64,000 bases of DNA. It comes from GWF2-38-69 sp965228125. Its GTDB lineage: Bacteria > Verrucomicrobiota > Lentisphaeria > Victivallales > GWF2-38-69. Numbering within the stretch: position 1 is the stretch's first letter; the number at the start of each line of letters is the position of its first letter. Under the pieces are notes generated by a model. That model did no database searches and was not told where the DNA came from. It was given only the letters and a program-made list of their open reading frames with translations. The DNA lies in the NCBI GenBank assembly GCA_965228125.1, contig OZ245791.1:2728001-2792000 (forward strand), written 5' to 3'. A program made the translations under genes and the position numbers. Shown piece by piece: positions 27,814 through 36,312 of this stretch.

Positions 27814-29622
27814 TTAGGTTTTATTAAACCATTTCGGAATACCTTTTGAGCGCAGTTTCTTAATGGTTTTAGTGTGAAGGGCAAGTATCTTCTTGGTATT
27901 TGAAGAAAGGGCGGGGTCACGGTATGGGGTTCCGGCAGTAGATTTGAGGATGATATTCATATCTTTTTCGGGAAGAGGGGATTCTATAATTTTCTTGTCA
28001 AATGAAGCTATTGTCCCGCCGTTTTTTCTGCCAAAAGGAGTAGTTATGCCAACAAACATTTTATTTCTTACGAGAGCTCCTCTTACGGCATAACTTGAAG
28101 AATATGTGATAATTACTCCATTGTGAACAAGCAGAGATGCCAGTTTCCTTACGAAATCATAAGTCCATAGTTCTGTATTTTTCAAAGTCGAAAAAGCATC
28201 AAGATATATAACATCGAATTTTGTTTGGATATTGTGTATTGATTTTCTTGCATCACCAAGAAAAAGCTTCACGCAGTTGTTTCCGTCTGTCCATAAGTGT
28301 TTGGTTTGAAGAGAGTTTAATATTTCATAATTTATGGTTGAAGTGTCGAATATTGTAAGGGCAAGTTTTAATGATGAGTCATTGAGTTCGAGGGATGTGA
28401 TATTGGCATAACCGCTGAGTTTATTTATTTCAGAAAGCGCGCTGAAAGCGTTATATCCCAAACCAAAACCTACATCCAATATATTTAGAGTTTGTTTGCT
28501 TACGAGCCGTTCTTTGAAGTTTGAAGGCACGGCAAATTTATAATATGCCTCTGAAGATGCACCGGAAAAGGAGTGGTAATTTTCTTTAAACAGGGGGTTG
28601 TAGAAAGTATAACTACTGTCTTCGGTCTTAATTTTCAGGTATGAATTGATTGAATCGTCTGTAGTGGGTTTACCAACCGAATCACCTTGAGAGTAATTTT
28701 TTTCTTCCATTATAGAAAGCAATGTCTCAAGTATTTTTGGTTTTGGCATACTCCATTTGGGGAACAGGATATTATTTATCGGAGCATCGGCTATCAGCCT
28801 CATGATTACTTTATCGCTGGGAATGATGCGGATAAGATTAATGAGCAAGTCTATGTATTCATATTCATTTATTTTTGGAATGATTCCAAGTCCTTCAATT
28901 TCTATAGAATCATTACTGGCTTTGGCTTTAGTTGTAAAAAGATTACCTAGTTCAGAATTTTTCAGAATAAGCAGGTTGTGTATTTTTATTCCGGTAAAGC
29001 CAAGTTTGCAGACTTGCTGCACAGTATTTACATAATCTTTTGTTGTTTCGTTGGGAAGCCCCAACATAATGTGAGCGGAAGTTTTTACTCCTATGGCGTT
29101 CAACTTTGCCGCAGCTTCAATTACTGACTGAAAATTATGTTTTCGGTTTATCAGAGATAATGTTGTGTCATTAGCTGTCTGCACACCGATCTCTACCCAT
29201 GTCTCGATTCTTCTATTAAGCTCTGCCAGATATTGAAGGATATCATCGTTTAAACAGTCTGGCCTTGTAGACAGCATTAACATTTTGAAAGGTGCAGAAC
29301 AGAGAACCTTTTCGTAAAGGGATCTGAGTTTGCCTATATCTCCGAATGTGTTCGTATATGTTTGGAGGTAAGCGATGTAGTTATTTTTCGCATCTGAGTA
29401 TCTGGAATTAACAAAATTAATGCCTTTTTCCAACTGTGTACTGATATCAAGAGAACGCTGTAAGTGGACAGCTCTGGCTCCGTCTTCAGCACAATAAATA
29501 CACCCTGAACTCTCTTTTTCTTTATGTGGGCAGCTTAGAGCCAGGTCAATTGGGATTCTATACAAAGGATGCCCAAACCTGTCAATCAGATAATCTTTAA
29601 AGAAGTTGATTCGCTTATTCAT
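27814..29622 (-). CDS. Radical SAM (TIGR01212/MnmL-like) fused to MnmD-like methyltransferase
   Basis: A 602-residue two-domain protein. Residues 1-320 match the TIGR01212 (YhcC/YtqA) radical SAM family: Cys31, Cys41 and Cys44 as the 4Fe-4S ligands, A-Y-L-Q-T-Y-T-N-T-F, S-T-R-P-D-C-L, and G-V-Q-T-A. Residues 335-602 match the MnmC/MnmD (DUF752) methyltransferase: Y-H-S-F-S-G-A-S-S-E-A-Y near 345 and the SAM loop L-D-V-G-F-G-L-G-Y-N near 382. YtqA (MnmL) in Bacillus acts on cmnm5U34 and MnmD/MnmM methylates the resulting amine, so the fusion would do both steps to mnm5(s2)U34 of tRNA. That combined role is inference. Confidence 0.85.
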   Translation of the reverse strand: MNKRINFFKDYLIDRFGHPLYRIPIDLALSCPHKEKESSGCIYCAEDGARAVHLQRSLDISTQLEKGINFVNSRYSDAKNNYIAYLQTYTNTFGDIGKLRSLYEKVLCSAPFKMLMLSTRPDCLNDDILQYLAELNRRIETWVEIGVQTANDTTLSLINRKHNFQSVIEAAAKLNAIGVKTSAHIMLGLPNETTKDYVNTVQQVCKLGFTGIKIHNLLILKNSELGNLFTTKAKASNDSIEIEGLGIIPKINEYEYIDLLINLIRIIPSDKVIMRLIADAPINNILFPKWSMPKPKILETLLSIMEEKNYSQGDSVGKPTTDDSINSYLKIKTEDSSYTFYNPLFKENYHSFSGASSEAYYKFAVPSNFKERLVSKQTLNILDVGFGLGYNAFSALSEINKLSGYANITSLELNDSSLKLALTIFDTSTINYEILNSLQTKHLWTDGNNCVKLFLGDARKSIHNIQTKFDVIYLDAFSTLKNTELWTYDFVRKLASLLVHNGVIITYSSSYAVRGALVRNKMFVGITTPFGRKNGGTIASFDKKIIESPLPEKDMNIILKSTAGTPYRDPALSSNTKKILALHTKTIKKLRSKGIPKWFNKT

Positions 29623-29649
29623 ATAGTTTTCTTATTACTAGAAATTTAA

Positions 29650-29844
29650 TTAGACTCCTGAATATGCGTTAAATCCACCGTCCACCGGTACGATTACACC
29701 GTTGACAAAACCTGATGCCTCACTGCTTACGAGCCAGAGAAGCGTACCTATGAGCTCGTCAGGTACGCCGAATCTCCTCATAGGGGTATGTGAAATAATT
29801 TTTTCAGCTCTGTCTGTTAGTGAACTGAGCTGCGCTCTTTTTCT
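29650..29844 (-). pseudogene. C-terminal fragment of a short-chain dehydrogenase
   Basis: The minus-strand frame reads R-A-E-K-I-I-S-H-T-P-M-R-R-F-G, then L-I-G-T-L-L-W-L-V-S-S-E-A-S-G-F-V-N-G and V-D-G-G-F-N-A-Y-S-G-V before the stop. This is the C-terminus of an SDR, most like bacterial D-mannonate/fructuronate oxidoreductase-type SDRs. The N-terminal 200 residues with the NAD site are missing. The break is next to an IS3 remnant. Confidence 0.75.
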
Positions 29845-29880
29845 GTACTGATATAATTGACATGATAGGTGTAAAAATCC

Positions 29881-30084
29881 TTAAACTATTCTTTGGTTAT
29901 TGATGCATTTCAAGCCTTCTGCATAAACTTTGTTAGGAACTTCATATCCTAAGCTCTGATGCGGCCTTGTAGAGTTATAAGCCATGAAATACCTGTTAAC
30001 CCCTTGCCGCAACTCTGATATTGACTGATAATCATTGAGATAGATATTCTCGTATTTCAGGCTTGATGGAAATAAATTCTTCAT
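29881..30084 (-). mobile_element. IS3-family transposase remnant (C-terminal end of OrfB)
   Basis: The 67 residues contain K-Y-E-N-I-Y-L-N-D-Y, Y-N-S-T-R-P-H-Q-S-L-G-Y-E-V-P and V-Y, the C-terminal end of the IS3 integrase core with its N-x-x-R-P-H-Q-x-L-G-Y signature. The D-D-E catalytic part upstream is lost. It seems to have cut the dehydrogenase gene and is not active. Confidence 0.75.
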
Positions 30085-30525
30085 TTATCCCTTTATCTTA
30101 ACTAATCCATATAATGCTTATTATGATATTCAAATTGTTTAATGATCCATTATATTGCTAGAAAAAATCTGTTTGCCATTTCTTCAGCCACTTGTATCAG
30201 ATTCATTCTCTTTAATCCAGTTTATAAACTTATCAAGAAATCGTTTGTAAGTAATCTATGTATTCTGAGAGCTCTTCCTGATGATCATCTTTTATGATAA
30301 GAATATCAGTTTTTTAATTCTTTTAGAAACCCATGATTTTCAGGATTTTTTTAATACTTAAAAAAAGATTGAACTTGAAAACAACTTTTCAGATTTATAA
30401 AAATTCCATCGGGTCTCTTTTCAAACAAAGAGGATTATTAACATATTACGGCTATAATAAGGCAGAAAATAATTCGTTTGAAATAAAAAGTATACTAATT
30501 TCAGAGAACTGGAGGAAAGCTCAAA
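30085..30525. other. AT-rich intergenic region
   Basis: No supported gene. A 70-codon frame (30333-30545) overlaps the next gene start and has no ribosome site or recognisable content, so I do not call it. The far right holds the ribosome site of the HlyD-like gene (ACTGGAGGAAAG). Confidence 0.5.
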
Positions 30526-31725
30526 ATGAAATTGAGAACAGCTAAAAGAGGTTCTACTCCACAAATCATACCTTTTACTCAAAAAAATGAGAAATCATTC
30601 TTCTGGAGGCTGCTTCCATCTATTATATTTTTTGGCATCGTAGCACTGATTATAATGCTGATCTACGGGTACTACTATCTTCCAAGAGCTGTCGGACTGA
30701 TATATACCGAGAAACATGAAATAGGTCCGAACAGAAATGCCATTATAGAAAAAATTCTGGTAAAACAGGGTGATCAAGTCCATAAAGGAGATATTGTTGT
30801 ACGACTTGAAACAATGTATCTGAAAGCCTTACTAAAACAAAATGAATTGGAACTGCTGGTGGCACAGCAAGGTGTAACTGCAAATGAAGCAAAACTCAAA
30901 CTGCAGCAAGATGATCTTAGATTAAAACTAGAGGATAGCCAGATATTAAGATCTGTTGAACTTCTATCAGCTGAATCTTCCTTGAATCAGGCTAGAGCTA
31001 TAATCGATTCAACCATAGCCGATTTGGGCGGGGCTGCCATAGAAGTCGAAAGATACGCCAAACTTGTACCGTCAGGTGCATCAGCAAAATCCAAACTTGA
31101 TAACGCTCAAACCAGATATAACATGGACAAGAAAATCATTGAAAATTATACAAAAGTAATAGATTCCAATATGCAGCGTCAACAGCAGGCAGAAGAACGT
31201 TACAATGAGTATGTCAAAAAGCAGGAGTCCATAAATGTCCCCATTTCTCAGATAATCCCTCCAATAATGACAAATGCTAAAGTTGCAGAAGCACAGATAG
31301 ATATCACAAAAGCACTTCTGGACTATTCACTTCTTAAATCCCCTGTCGATGGAATAGTATCTAATATTTACAAACGTGAAAATGCCGGCCTGCAGCCTGG
31401 AGATATAGTACTTTCAATAGATAACTCTAATTTTGATACGGTAGAAGCCTATGTAAGAGAAGAATGGGCATCAAATCTGGCTCTTAATAAAAAAATAAGA
31501 CTTGTTCCGAGATTAAAGGGCCATGAACCCCTGAAAGGCACAATAAATTATATTTCACCTATAGTAACCATAATTCCTCCGGAATTTACGTCTACTTATA
31601 ATCAACAGGTAAAAGAAAAAGGCATAAGATTTACCGTCAAACTTGATAAACCGTGGGCAGGCCCTGCAGGGGCAACTTTTGATATAATTCTTTTAACAAG
31701 CTTATTTAGTTTTGGGGGAATATAA
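30526..31725 (+). CDS. HlyD-family membrane fusion protein
   Basis: A 399-residue protein with one membrane helix (about residues 28-50) followed by a biotinyl-lipoyl-like beta half (I-L-V-K-Q-G-D-Q-V-H-K-G-D-I-V), a long alpha-helical coiled-coil hairpin (about 100-250) and the second half L-L-K-S-P-V-D-G-I-V-S. The layout is that of HlyD/EmrA adaptors and of the periplasmic part of Alg44. Next to a GT2 synthase it most likely forms a periplasmic conduit for a polysaccharide. Its stop overlaps the next start by one base. Confidence 0.85.
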   Translation: MKLRTAKRGSTPQIIPFTQKNEKSFFWRLLPSIIFFGIVALIIMLIYGYYYLPRAVGLIYTEKHEIGPNRNAIIEKILVKQGDQVHKGDIVVRLETMYLKALLKQNELELLVAQQGVTANEAKLKLQQDDLRLKLEDSQILRSVELLSAESSLNQARAIIDSTIADLGGAAIEVERYAKLVPSGASAKSKLDNAQTRYNMDKKIIENYTKVIDSNMQRQQQAEERYNEYVKKQESINVPISQIIPPIMTNAKVAEAQIDITKALLDYSLLKSPVDGIVSNIYKRENAGLQPGDIVLSIDNSNFDTVEAYVREEWASNLALNKKIRLVPRLKGHEPLKGTINYISPIVTIIPPEFTSTYNQQVKEKGIRFTVKLDKPWAGPAGATFDIILLTSLFSFGGI

Positions 31726-32924
31726 TGAATACGCATGAAGAAAACGCCTTAAAAATATTAGTATATGCATCAAAGCTTGATATGCAGGAACCCATTATGC
31801 CTGTTGCCGACACGAAAGCTTTAACAGGTTTTAGCTATCCTCAACTGAAAGAAATCCTTAGCGAATTTGCTTATGCGGACATAATGCTTTTAAAAGAACT
31901 CGAAAATGCAGGATACCTCACCGGGACATTCAAAGACAGAGTCCTTTTATGCCCTTATTGCCTTGCATATAATATAATTTTCAGGGATACATGTCCTGAA
32001 TGCTTCTCTCCTAATCTGGAAACCACACAAATGATACACCATTACAGATGCGGTTATGTCGGAAGTGAAACAGAATTTTTCTCAGACGGGATTCTTATAT
32101 GCCCAAAATGTTCACAAAAACTTAAACATATTGGAAAAGATTTCGAAAAACCCTCGGAAATCTACAACTGTCTAGATTGCAACTGGTCCGGATCTGAAGC
32201 TATGACTAGCGGAAGATGTCTAGCCTGCAATGCTCAAATCGAACAGGACAATTACATAGTCTACGATGTCAAATCTTATATTATTACGCAGGAAGGGCTG
32301 CTTGCCGCAAAAACAGGTGAGATAAACCTTGTGAAGAAAGAAAACAAAGAACTCCCAACAAAAGAAGAAATCATTAATCAGCAATGGTCTATCATATCTT
32401 TACTTGGTATAACAAACGTGCTCGGACTGATATCGGAAAGATACGGAGTAAAACTTTCTGGGATGTCAATTTTTACTGATGCAGTGCATAAGGCTCTGAC
32501 TGACGATATCAATAAAAATATACAAATAGAACAAAACCTAATAAAAGACTTTACCATTGAAAAAAATTCTGTAATAGATGACAAGATTTTTGCGCTTATT
32601 AAAGCTGTATTGGAAAAAGTGAGAAAAATCATCCGTCCCTGTGACTGTTCCGCCATTTCAGGAGATGCGACGATATTCATCATTTTACCTGAAACGTCTG
32701 CAAAAGAAGTCGTTACGTTAGCAAAAAGACTTTCAAATGAAATAGGTAAACTGAGTTTTTCCGGAGCATTTAATCAGACCACCTTAAGCATAGGTATAGC
32801 AGAATGGCAAAAAGGATTTGAGCCCACAGATTTGTTCCAATATTCAAAAACAGCAATGGAAACAGCAATAAAAAAAGGCGGGAATCAGATAGAGATATAC
32901 ACGAATGGAATGGATGCTAATTAA
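31725..32924 (+). CDS. TackOD1-like zinc-ribbon protein with degenerate GGDEF domain
   Basis: A 399-residue cytoplasmic protein. Residues about 55-175 hold five C-x-x-C pairs (C-P-Y-C, C-P-E-C, C-P-K-C, C-L-D-C, C-L-A-C) around H-H-Y-R-C, matching the TackOD1 zinc-ribbon output domain. The C-terminal 140 residues have the fold pattern of GGDEF domains (S-I-G-I-A near the end), but the active loop reads S-G-D-A-T in place of G-G-D-E-F, so diguanylate cyclase activity is unlikely. A role as regulator of the flanking polysaccharide synthase, perhaps as a nucleotide or protein sensor, is inferred from tight coupling on both sides. Confidence 0.75.
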   Translation: MNTHEENALKILVYASKLDMQEPIMPVADTKALTGFSYPQLKEILSEFAYADIMLLKELENAGYLTGTFKDRVLLCPYCLAYNIIFRDTCPECFSPNLETTQMIHHYRCGYVGSETEFFSDGILICPKCSQKLKHIGKDFEKPSEIYNCLDCNWSGSEAMTSGRCLACNAQIEQDNYIVYDVKSYIITQEGLLAAKTGEINLVKKENKELPTKEEIINQQWSIISLLGITNVLGLISERYGVKLSGMSIFTDAVHKALTDDINKNIQIEQNLIKDFTIEKNSVIDDKIFALIKAVLEKVRKIIRPCDCSAISGDATIFIILPETSAKEVVTLAKRLSNEIGKLSFSGAFNQTTLSIGIAEWQKGFEPTDLFQYSKTAMETAIKKGGNQIEIYTNGMDAN

Positions 32925-34236
32925 ATTATATTCTTATGTAGACTGGTGCATATTCACTCTCAGTCATCTGGACTCAAGACAACTGTTGCTAGTCTACCTA
33001 TCATTTCTAATTATCGATACCCCGAGATATCTTCTTTCTAAAATAATAATGTTCATTTATGATTTGCTTCATGACCTGTTCAAGAAAGAAAAAAATGACG
33101 GTTTCTATGTTTCTTCCTTAAATTCAAGAATATCAGATATCCCTTTCGTATCTATTTTATGTCCCGGCAAAAATGAAGAATTCACAATGTGCAAAACAAT
33201 AGAATCTCTACTAAAACAAGATTATCCTTGCTTTGAAATACTGGTTATAGATGACGGCTCTACCGACAACACATGGCATGTTATACAAAAATTCGCCCGC
33301 CATCCTAAAGTAAAACTATACCAAAGACAAATTGCCGGAGGAAAAAGCTCTGCTGCCAATATGGGGTTAAGCTTATCTCTAAAAGGAGAAATAATAGTAA
33401 TAGTAGACGCAGATTCGGAATATCTTCATAATGCGATCACTGAAATCGTCAAACCTTTCAGCGATCCGAAAGTTGGGGCGGTTTCTTCAAACTTGAGAGT
33501 TTCAAACTGGAAGAGAAATTTTATAACTCGTTTCCAGGCTTTAGACTATATTCATTCCATTTCATTAGGCCGACGATTTACATCCTGGCTGGGAACGCTT
33601 GCTATATGTTCAGGCGCATTTGGGGCTTTCAGGCGTAGCGCTGTAGAAAAAACAGGAGGATGGGATGTAGGCCCGGGAGAAGATGGAGATCTAACCATCA
33701 AAATAAGAAAATTAGGCTATAAAGTAAAATTTGCTCCGAACGCTGTTTGCTACACAGACGCTCCCGATACATGGAGGGGATGGTGGAAACAGAGAAGAAG
33801 ATGGAACCGCGGATTGGTAAGATATAAGATGAGAAAACACCTTGATATGGCCTTTCCCTGGAACAAATCCTACTCCTTGACAAACATGCTGGTGATAGCA
33901 GATGTGTTTTTCTTCAGGATTTTCCTTTGCTATAGTTTTTTCATTTATTTTATTTCAATGCTGATTTTCAGTCCTGCTTACATCCCTCTTATATTCGGAT
34001 TAAATTTTTTAGCCTATCTTGCTTCAAATATTATTATCATGACTATTCAGTTCTATTACTCATTCTGCCCGTGGGAGGACTTTAAGATCATGTGCGTAAG
34101 TTTTATCAATTATCCGTATAAACTCATTCAGAAAGTTGTAAGATTAACATCAGTGACAGAAGAATTTCTTTTCCGCAAATCCTACGAAGATCCCTATATT
34201 CCCAAACGAGTAGGCAAAGCCACTATTCACTGGTAA
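32905..34236 (+). CDS. Processive membrane glycosyltransferase, GT2 family
   Basis: A 443-residue polysaccharide synthase of the cellulose/PNAG/alginate (BcsA, PgaC, Alg8) type. One N-terminal hydrophobic segment, then the GT-A domain: V-I-D-D-G-S-T-D near residue 115, D-A-D-S-E near 171, G-E-D-G-D near 258, and Q-R-R-R-W near 299, followed by several C-terminal helices. These are the D, DxD, TED-like and QxxRW motifs of processive inverting synthases. It would polymerise an exopolysaccharide and export it. The polymer cannot be told. It overlaps the preceding gene by 20 bp. Confidence 0.87.
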   Translation: MEWMLIKLYSYVDWCIFTLSHLDSRQLLLVYLSFLIIDTPRYLLSKIIMFIYDLLHDLFKKEKNDGFYVSSLNSRISDIPFVSILCPGKNEEFTMCKTIESLLKQDYPCFEILVIDDGSTDNTWHVIQKFARHPKVKLYQRQIAGGKSSAANMGLSLSLKGEIIVIVDADSEYLHNAITEIVKPFSDPKVGAVSSNLRVSNWKRNFITRFQALDYIHSISLGRRFTSWLGTLAICSGAFGAFRRSAVEKTGGWDVGPGEDGDLTIKIRKLGYKVKFAPNAVCYTDAPDTWRGWWKQRRRWNRGLVRYKMRKHLDMAFPWNKSYSLTNMLVIADVFFFRIFLCYSFFIYFISMLIFSPAYIPLIFGLNFLAYLASNIIIMTIQFYYSFCPWEDFKIMCVSFINYPYKLIQKVVRLTSVTEEFLFRKSYEDPYIPKRVGKATIHW

Positions 34237-35209
34237 TAATATTTTCCATTCCTTCATAGTCGTAAACAGCCATTCCTTTGAAAGAAGAAAATTCAGATGC
34301 TTTATCGATTAATTCCGATAATGCTCCTGCAAATTCTTTCTTGCTCATATATGCGAAATTATCAGGAGTGCTTCCTTCCTTCACCTTAACACAAATTACA
34401 ATGCTTTCCTTATGATCAGATAGTCTTAAATCCGTTTTCACTGAGTTGTAAACTTTTTTAGCTGTATCAAAATAGGCCATTTCAATGAGATAAGAACAAA
34501 CACCTAAAAAGTCATTGACGCTCCCTACGGCAAGCCTTTTCTCCAACACATCCTTTGTAAAAGATGTATTCATTGTTTGAGAAAACGGCATTGTAGCTGC
34601 CTGCTTGCTAGCATCTTTTAGAATATTCATAGTCCTAATCATGATCTTATTGTTGTCATTCCCTGTGTTGAATCCTTCTTTGCTCCATCTAAGAGAAAAA
34701 TTCTCTGGAAAGTTTATTTTCCCTTCTTTCAAAGAATTAGGCTCGAGATCACTTGTAATCCCATCAAATCTTCTATCCTGTTCTACAGACTTGTTGTACT
34801 CGGCTATCCCTTTTATCTCTTCGGTCGCAATTACAGTATCGAAATACGGCACAGCATCGTTAAAGACCAAAGCATTGACTTTGATTTTATGACTATGGAA
34901 TTCTTCTACAGCTTTACTTATGTTCTTCCTATATGCCTCTGATGATCTGAATTCTTTTCGCTTTACGCTCAACCAAACGCAATTGAATCCATAATCACTA
35001 CATTTTTTGGCTAAAGCGGAAGGGTTGGAAGAAAATCTGTCAAACGTTTTAGAATAGATAAAAACTCCAAAAAGATAATTACCTTTATCAAGAGATTTCT
35101 TTAGCGTACCCATAGTCCCATCTTCGGAAAATACAGGCTGACAGATAAGCATCGACAGTGCTCCGATAACTGCAATAAACGATTTAGTAAAAACTTTGTC
35201 GAATAACAT
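34223..35209 (-). CDS. Secreted TIM-barrel-like protein, possible glycoside hydrolase
   Basis: I start at the ATG at 35207-35209, giving 328 residues with a signal peptide (L-F-D-K-V-F-T-K, hydrophobic core, then S-E-D-G). An earlier ATG 16 codons up overlaps the next gene and lacks a signal-like start. The body alternates strands and helices; F-D-G-I-T-S-D-L-E-P-N near the middle looks like the D-x-x-x-D-x-E end of strand 4 in GH18-type barrels, and G-M-A-V-Y-D-Y-E-G near the end like strand 8. It is convergent with the synthase and may trim the exported polymer. Family assignment is uncertain. Confidence 0.6.
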   Translation of the reverse strand: MLFDKVFTKSFIAVIGALSMLICQPVFSEDGTMGTLKKSLDKGNYLFGVFIYSKTFDRFSSNPSALAKKCSDYGFNCVWLSVKRKEFRSSEAYRKNISKAVEEFHSHKIKVNALVFNDAVPYFDTVIATEEIKGIAEYNKSVEQDRRFDGITSDLEPNSLKEGKINFPENFSLRWSKEGFNTGNDNNKIMIRTMNILKDASKQAATMPFSQTMNTSFTKDVLEKRLAVGSVNDFLGVCSYLIEMAYFDTAKKVYNSVKTDLRLSDHKESIVICVKVKEGSTPDNFAYMSKKEFAGALSELIDKASEFSSFKGMAVYDYEGMENIITSE

Positions 35210-35222
35210 ATAGCTTCTCTGT

Positions 35223-35504
35223 TTAGTCCAATCTGTCAATATGTGAACCAAAATCAAGGCCGCGATTATGGAAATTCAGTTCTGCAATTTTGTTTAAAGT
35301 TATATCTTTTGCACTGTCCGAAAGCTTTTCAATCTTCGGCATATAATCTAAAACCTTTTGCTTTGTTGGTGTAATCACACAATCCAAACGCTTTAGAACA
35401 GTCATTGACAAGATTATTTTTCCATAATCGGACTGTTTGTAATCATCTCGTAATAAGTCGGCTACTTTCCAAATGAGGTTTGCCTTTTCCTTAAAATCTA
35501 TCAT
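35223..35504 (-). pseudogene. N-terminal fragment of a type I restriction methylase (HsdM)
   Basis: A 93-residue frame matches the start of HsdM: M-I-D-F-K-E-K-A-N-L-I-W-K-V-A-D-L-L-R, then L-S-M-T-V-L-K-R-L-D-C-V and N-K-I-A-E-L-N-F. The methyltransferase domain (N-P-P-F) is absent, so the gene is cut after about a fifth of its length. It is a different HsdM type from the intact one at 53256. Confidence 0.8.
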
Positions 35505-35632
35505 TTATCAAATTTACACTCGATAAAATATTTAAAATACTTAAGGTATAATTTTACAGGATATAGATAAAACATCTATCATTCTAGGGACGAGAACATG
35601 CAAATTAATAATGCTATGTTCAATATATAATT

Positions 35633-35932
35633 TTAATAGCTATGCCAAACAAATGTATATTTAGAATCTTTCAACCATAGTTTCAGTTCTTCAGCAAACT
35701 CCGAAGCCTCCTCGAGAGTGAGGTTTATATCAATTAAGGTTCTATAGGGGTCGGTATCAAAATAATCATTTACCATAATAGTTCTCAGTATTTTTCCATT
35801 TTTATCTGGTAATACGGTAATAGTCATCTTTGTCCAGATATCTTCATCTCCTACTGTAAAATCAGGAGAAGGAGAAGGTTCATTTAAGTCTCTATTTGCT
35901 AGAGCATAAGCGACTTGCTCTAAGTCGTACAA
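35633..35932 (-). CDS. Hypothetical protein
   Basis: A 99-residue acidic protein that I do not recognise, with no membrane segment. It ends in L-W-L-K-D-S-K-Y-T-F-V-W-H-S-Y. It sits between the hsdM fragment and an IS3 remnant in a decayed region, so it may be a leftover. Confidence 0.4.
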   Translation of the reverse strand: MYDLEQVAYALANRDLNEPSPSPDFTVGDEDIWTKMTITVLPDKNGKILRTIMVNDYFDTDPYRTLIDINLTLEEASEFAEELKLWLKDSKYTFVWHSY

Positions 35933-35942
35933 ATATAGACAG

Positions 35943-36252
35943 AAGTCTATTTTACACCGACAGAGAGTATTGGCTAGTGATATTACCTACACCGGAGTAA
36001 AAGGAAGCAGAGCATATGTTGTAGCAATAGAAGACCTATATTCCAGGAAAATACTTTCCTGGAGAGTCTCAAATACAATGGACACAGCTTTCTGCCTTGA
36101 GGCGCTGGAAGAAGCCCTTAGAAGGAGTGGTAAACCTGAGATATTCAACACGGGCCAGGGCTGCCAGTTCACATCCGTGCTTAGGATATGAAGTTCCAAA
36201 CAAAGTTTATACAGAAGGCTTGAAACGCATACAGAATCAAAGGATATTCTAA
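35943..36252 (+). mobile_element. IS3-family remnant with internal deletion
   Basis: The first part reads V-L-A-S-D-I-T-Y-T-G-V and D-L-Y-S-R-K-I-L-S-W-R-V-S, the IS3 integrase core around its first Asp, up to Q-F-T-S near 36172. The sequence then jumps, in another frame, to L-G-Y-E-V-P-N-K-V-Y-T-E-G at 36181-36252, the extreme C-terminus. The segment between is deleted. The end closely matches the remnant at 29881, so both derive from related elements, here in the opposite orientation. Confidence 0.75.
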
Positions 36253-36312
36253 AAGTCTTTATAACAATCAGGTTAATAATACTGGTACAAGAAAAGTAAA
36301 CATTGCAGAGAT

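Noticed and set aside
27759..27827. Frame reading F-P-E-L-E-E-D-L-D-E-L-T-D-K-H-K-K, like the N-terminus of an IS5/IS1182-type transposase
   Set aside because: Only 22 codons, no other part of an IS nearby, and it overlaps the end of the radical SAM fusion gene; too weak to call.
30333..30545. 70-codon frame before the HlyD-like gene
   Set aside because: No ribosome site, overlaps the well-supported next start, and shows no recognisable content.
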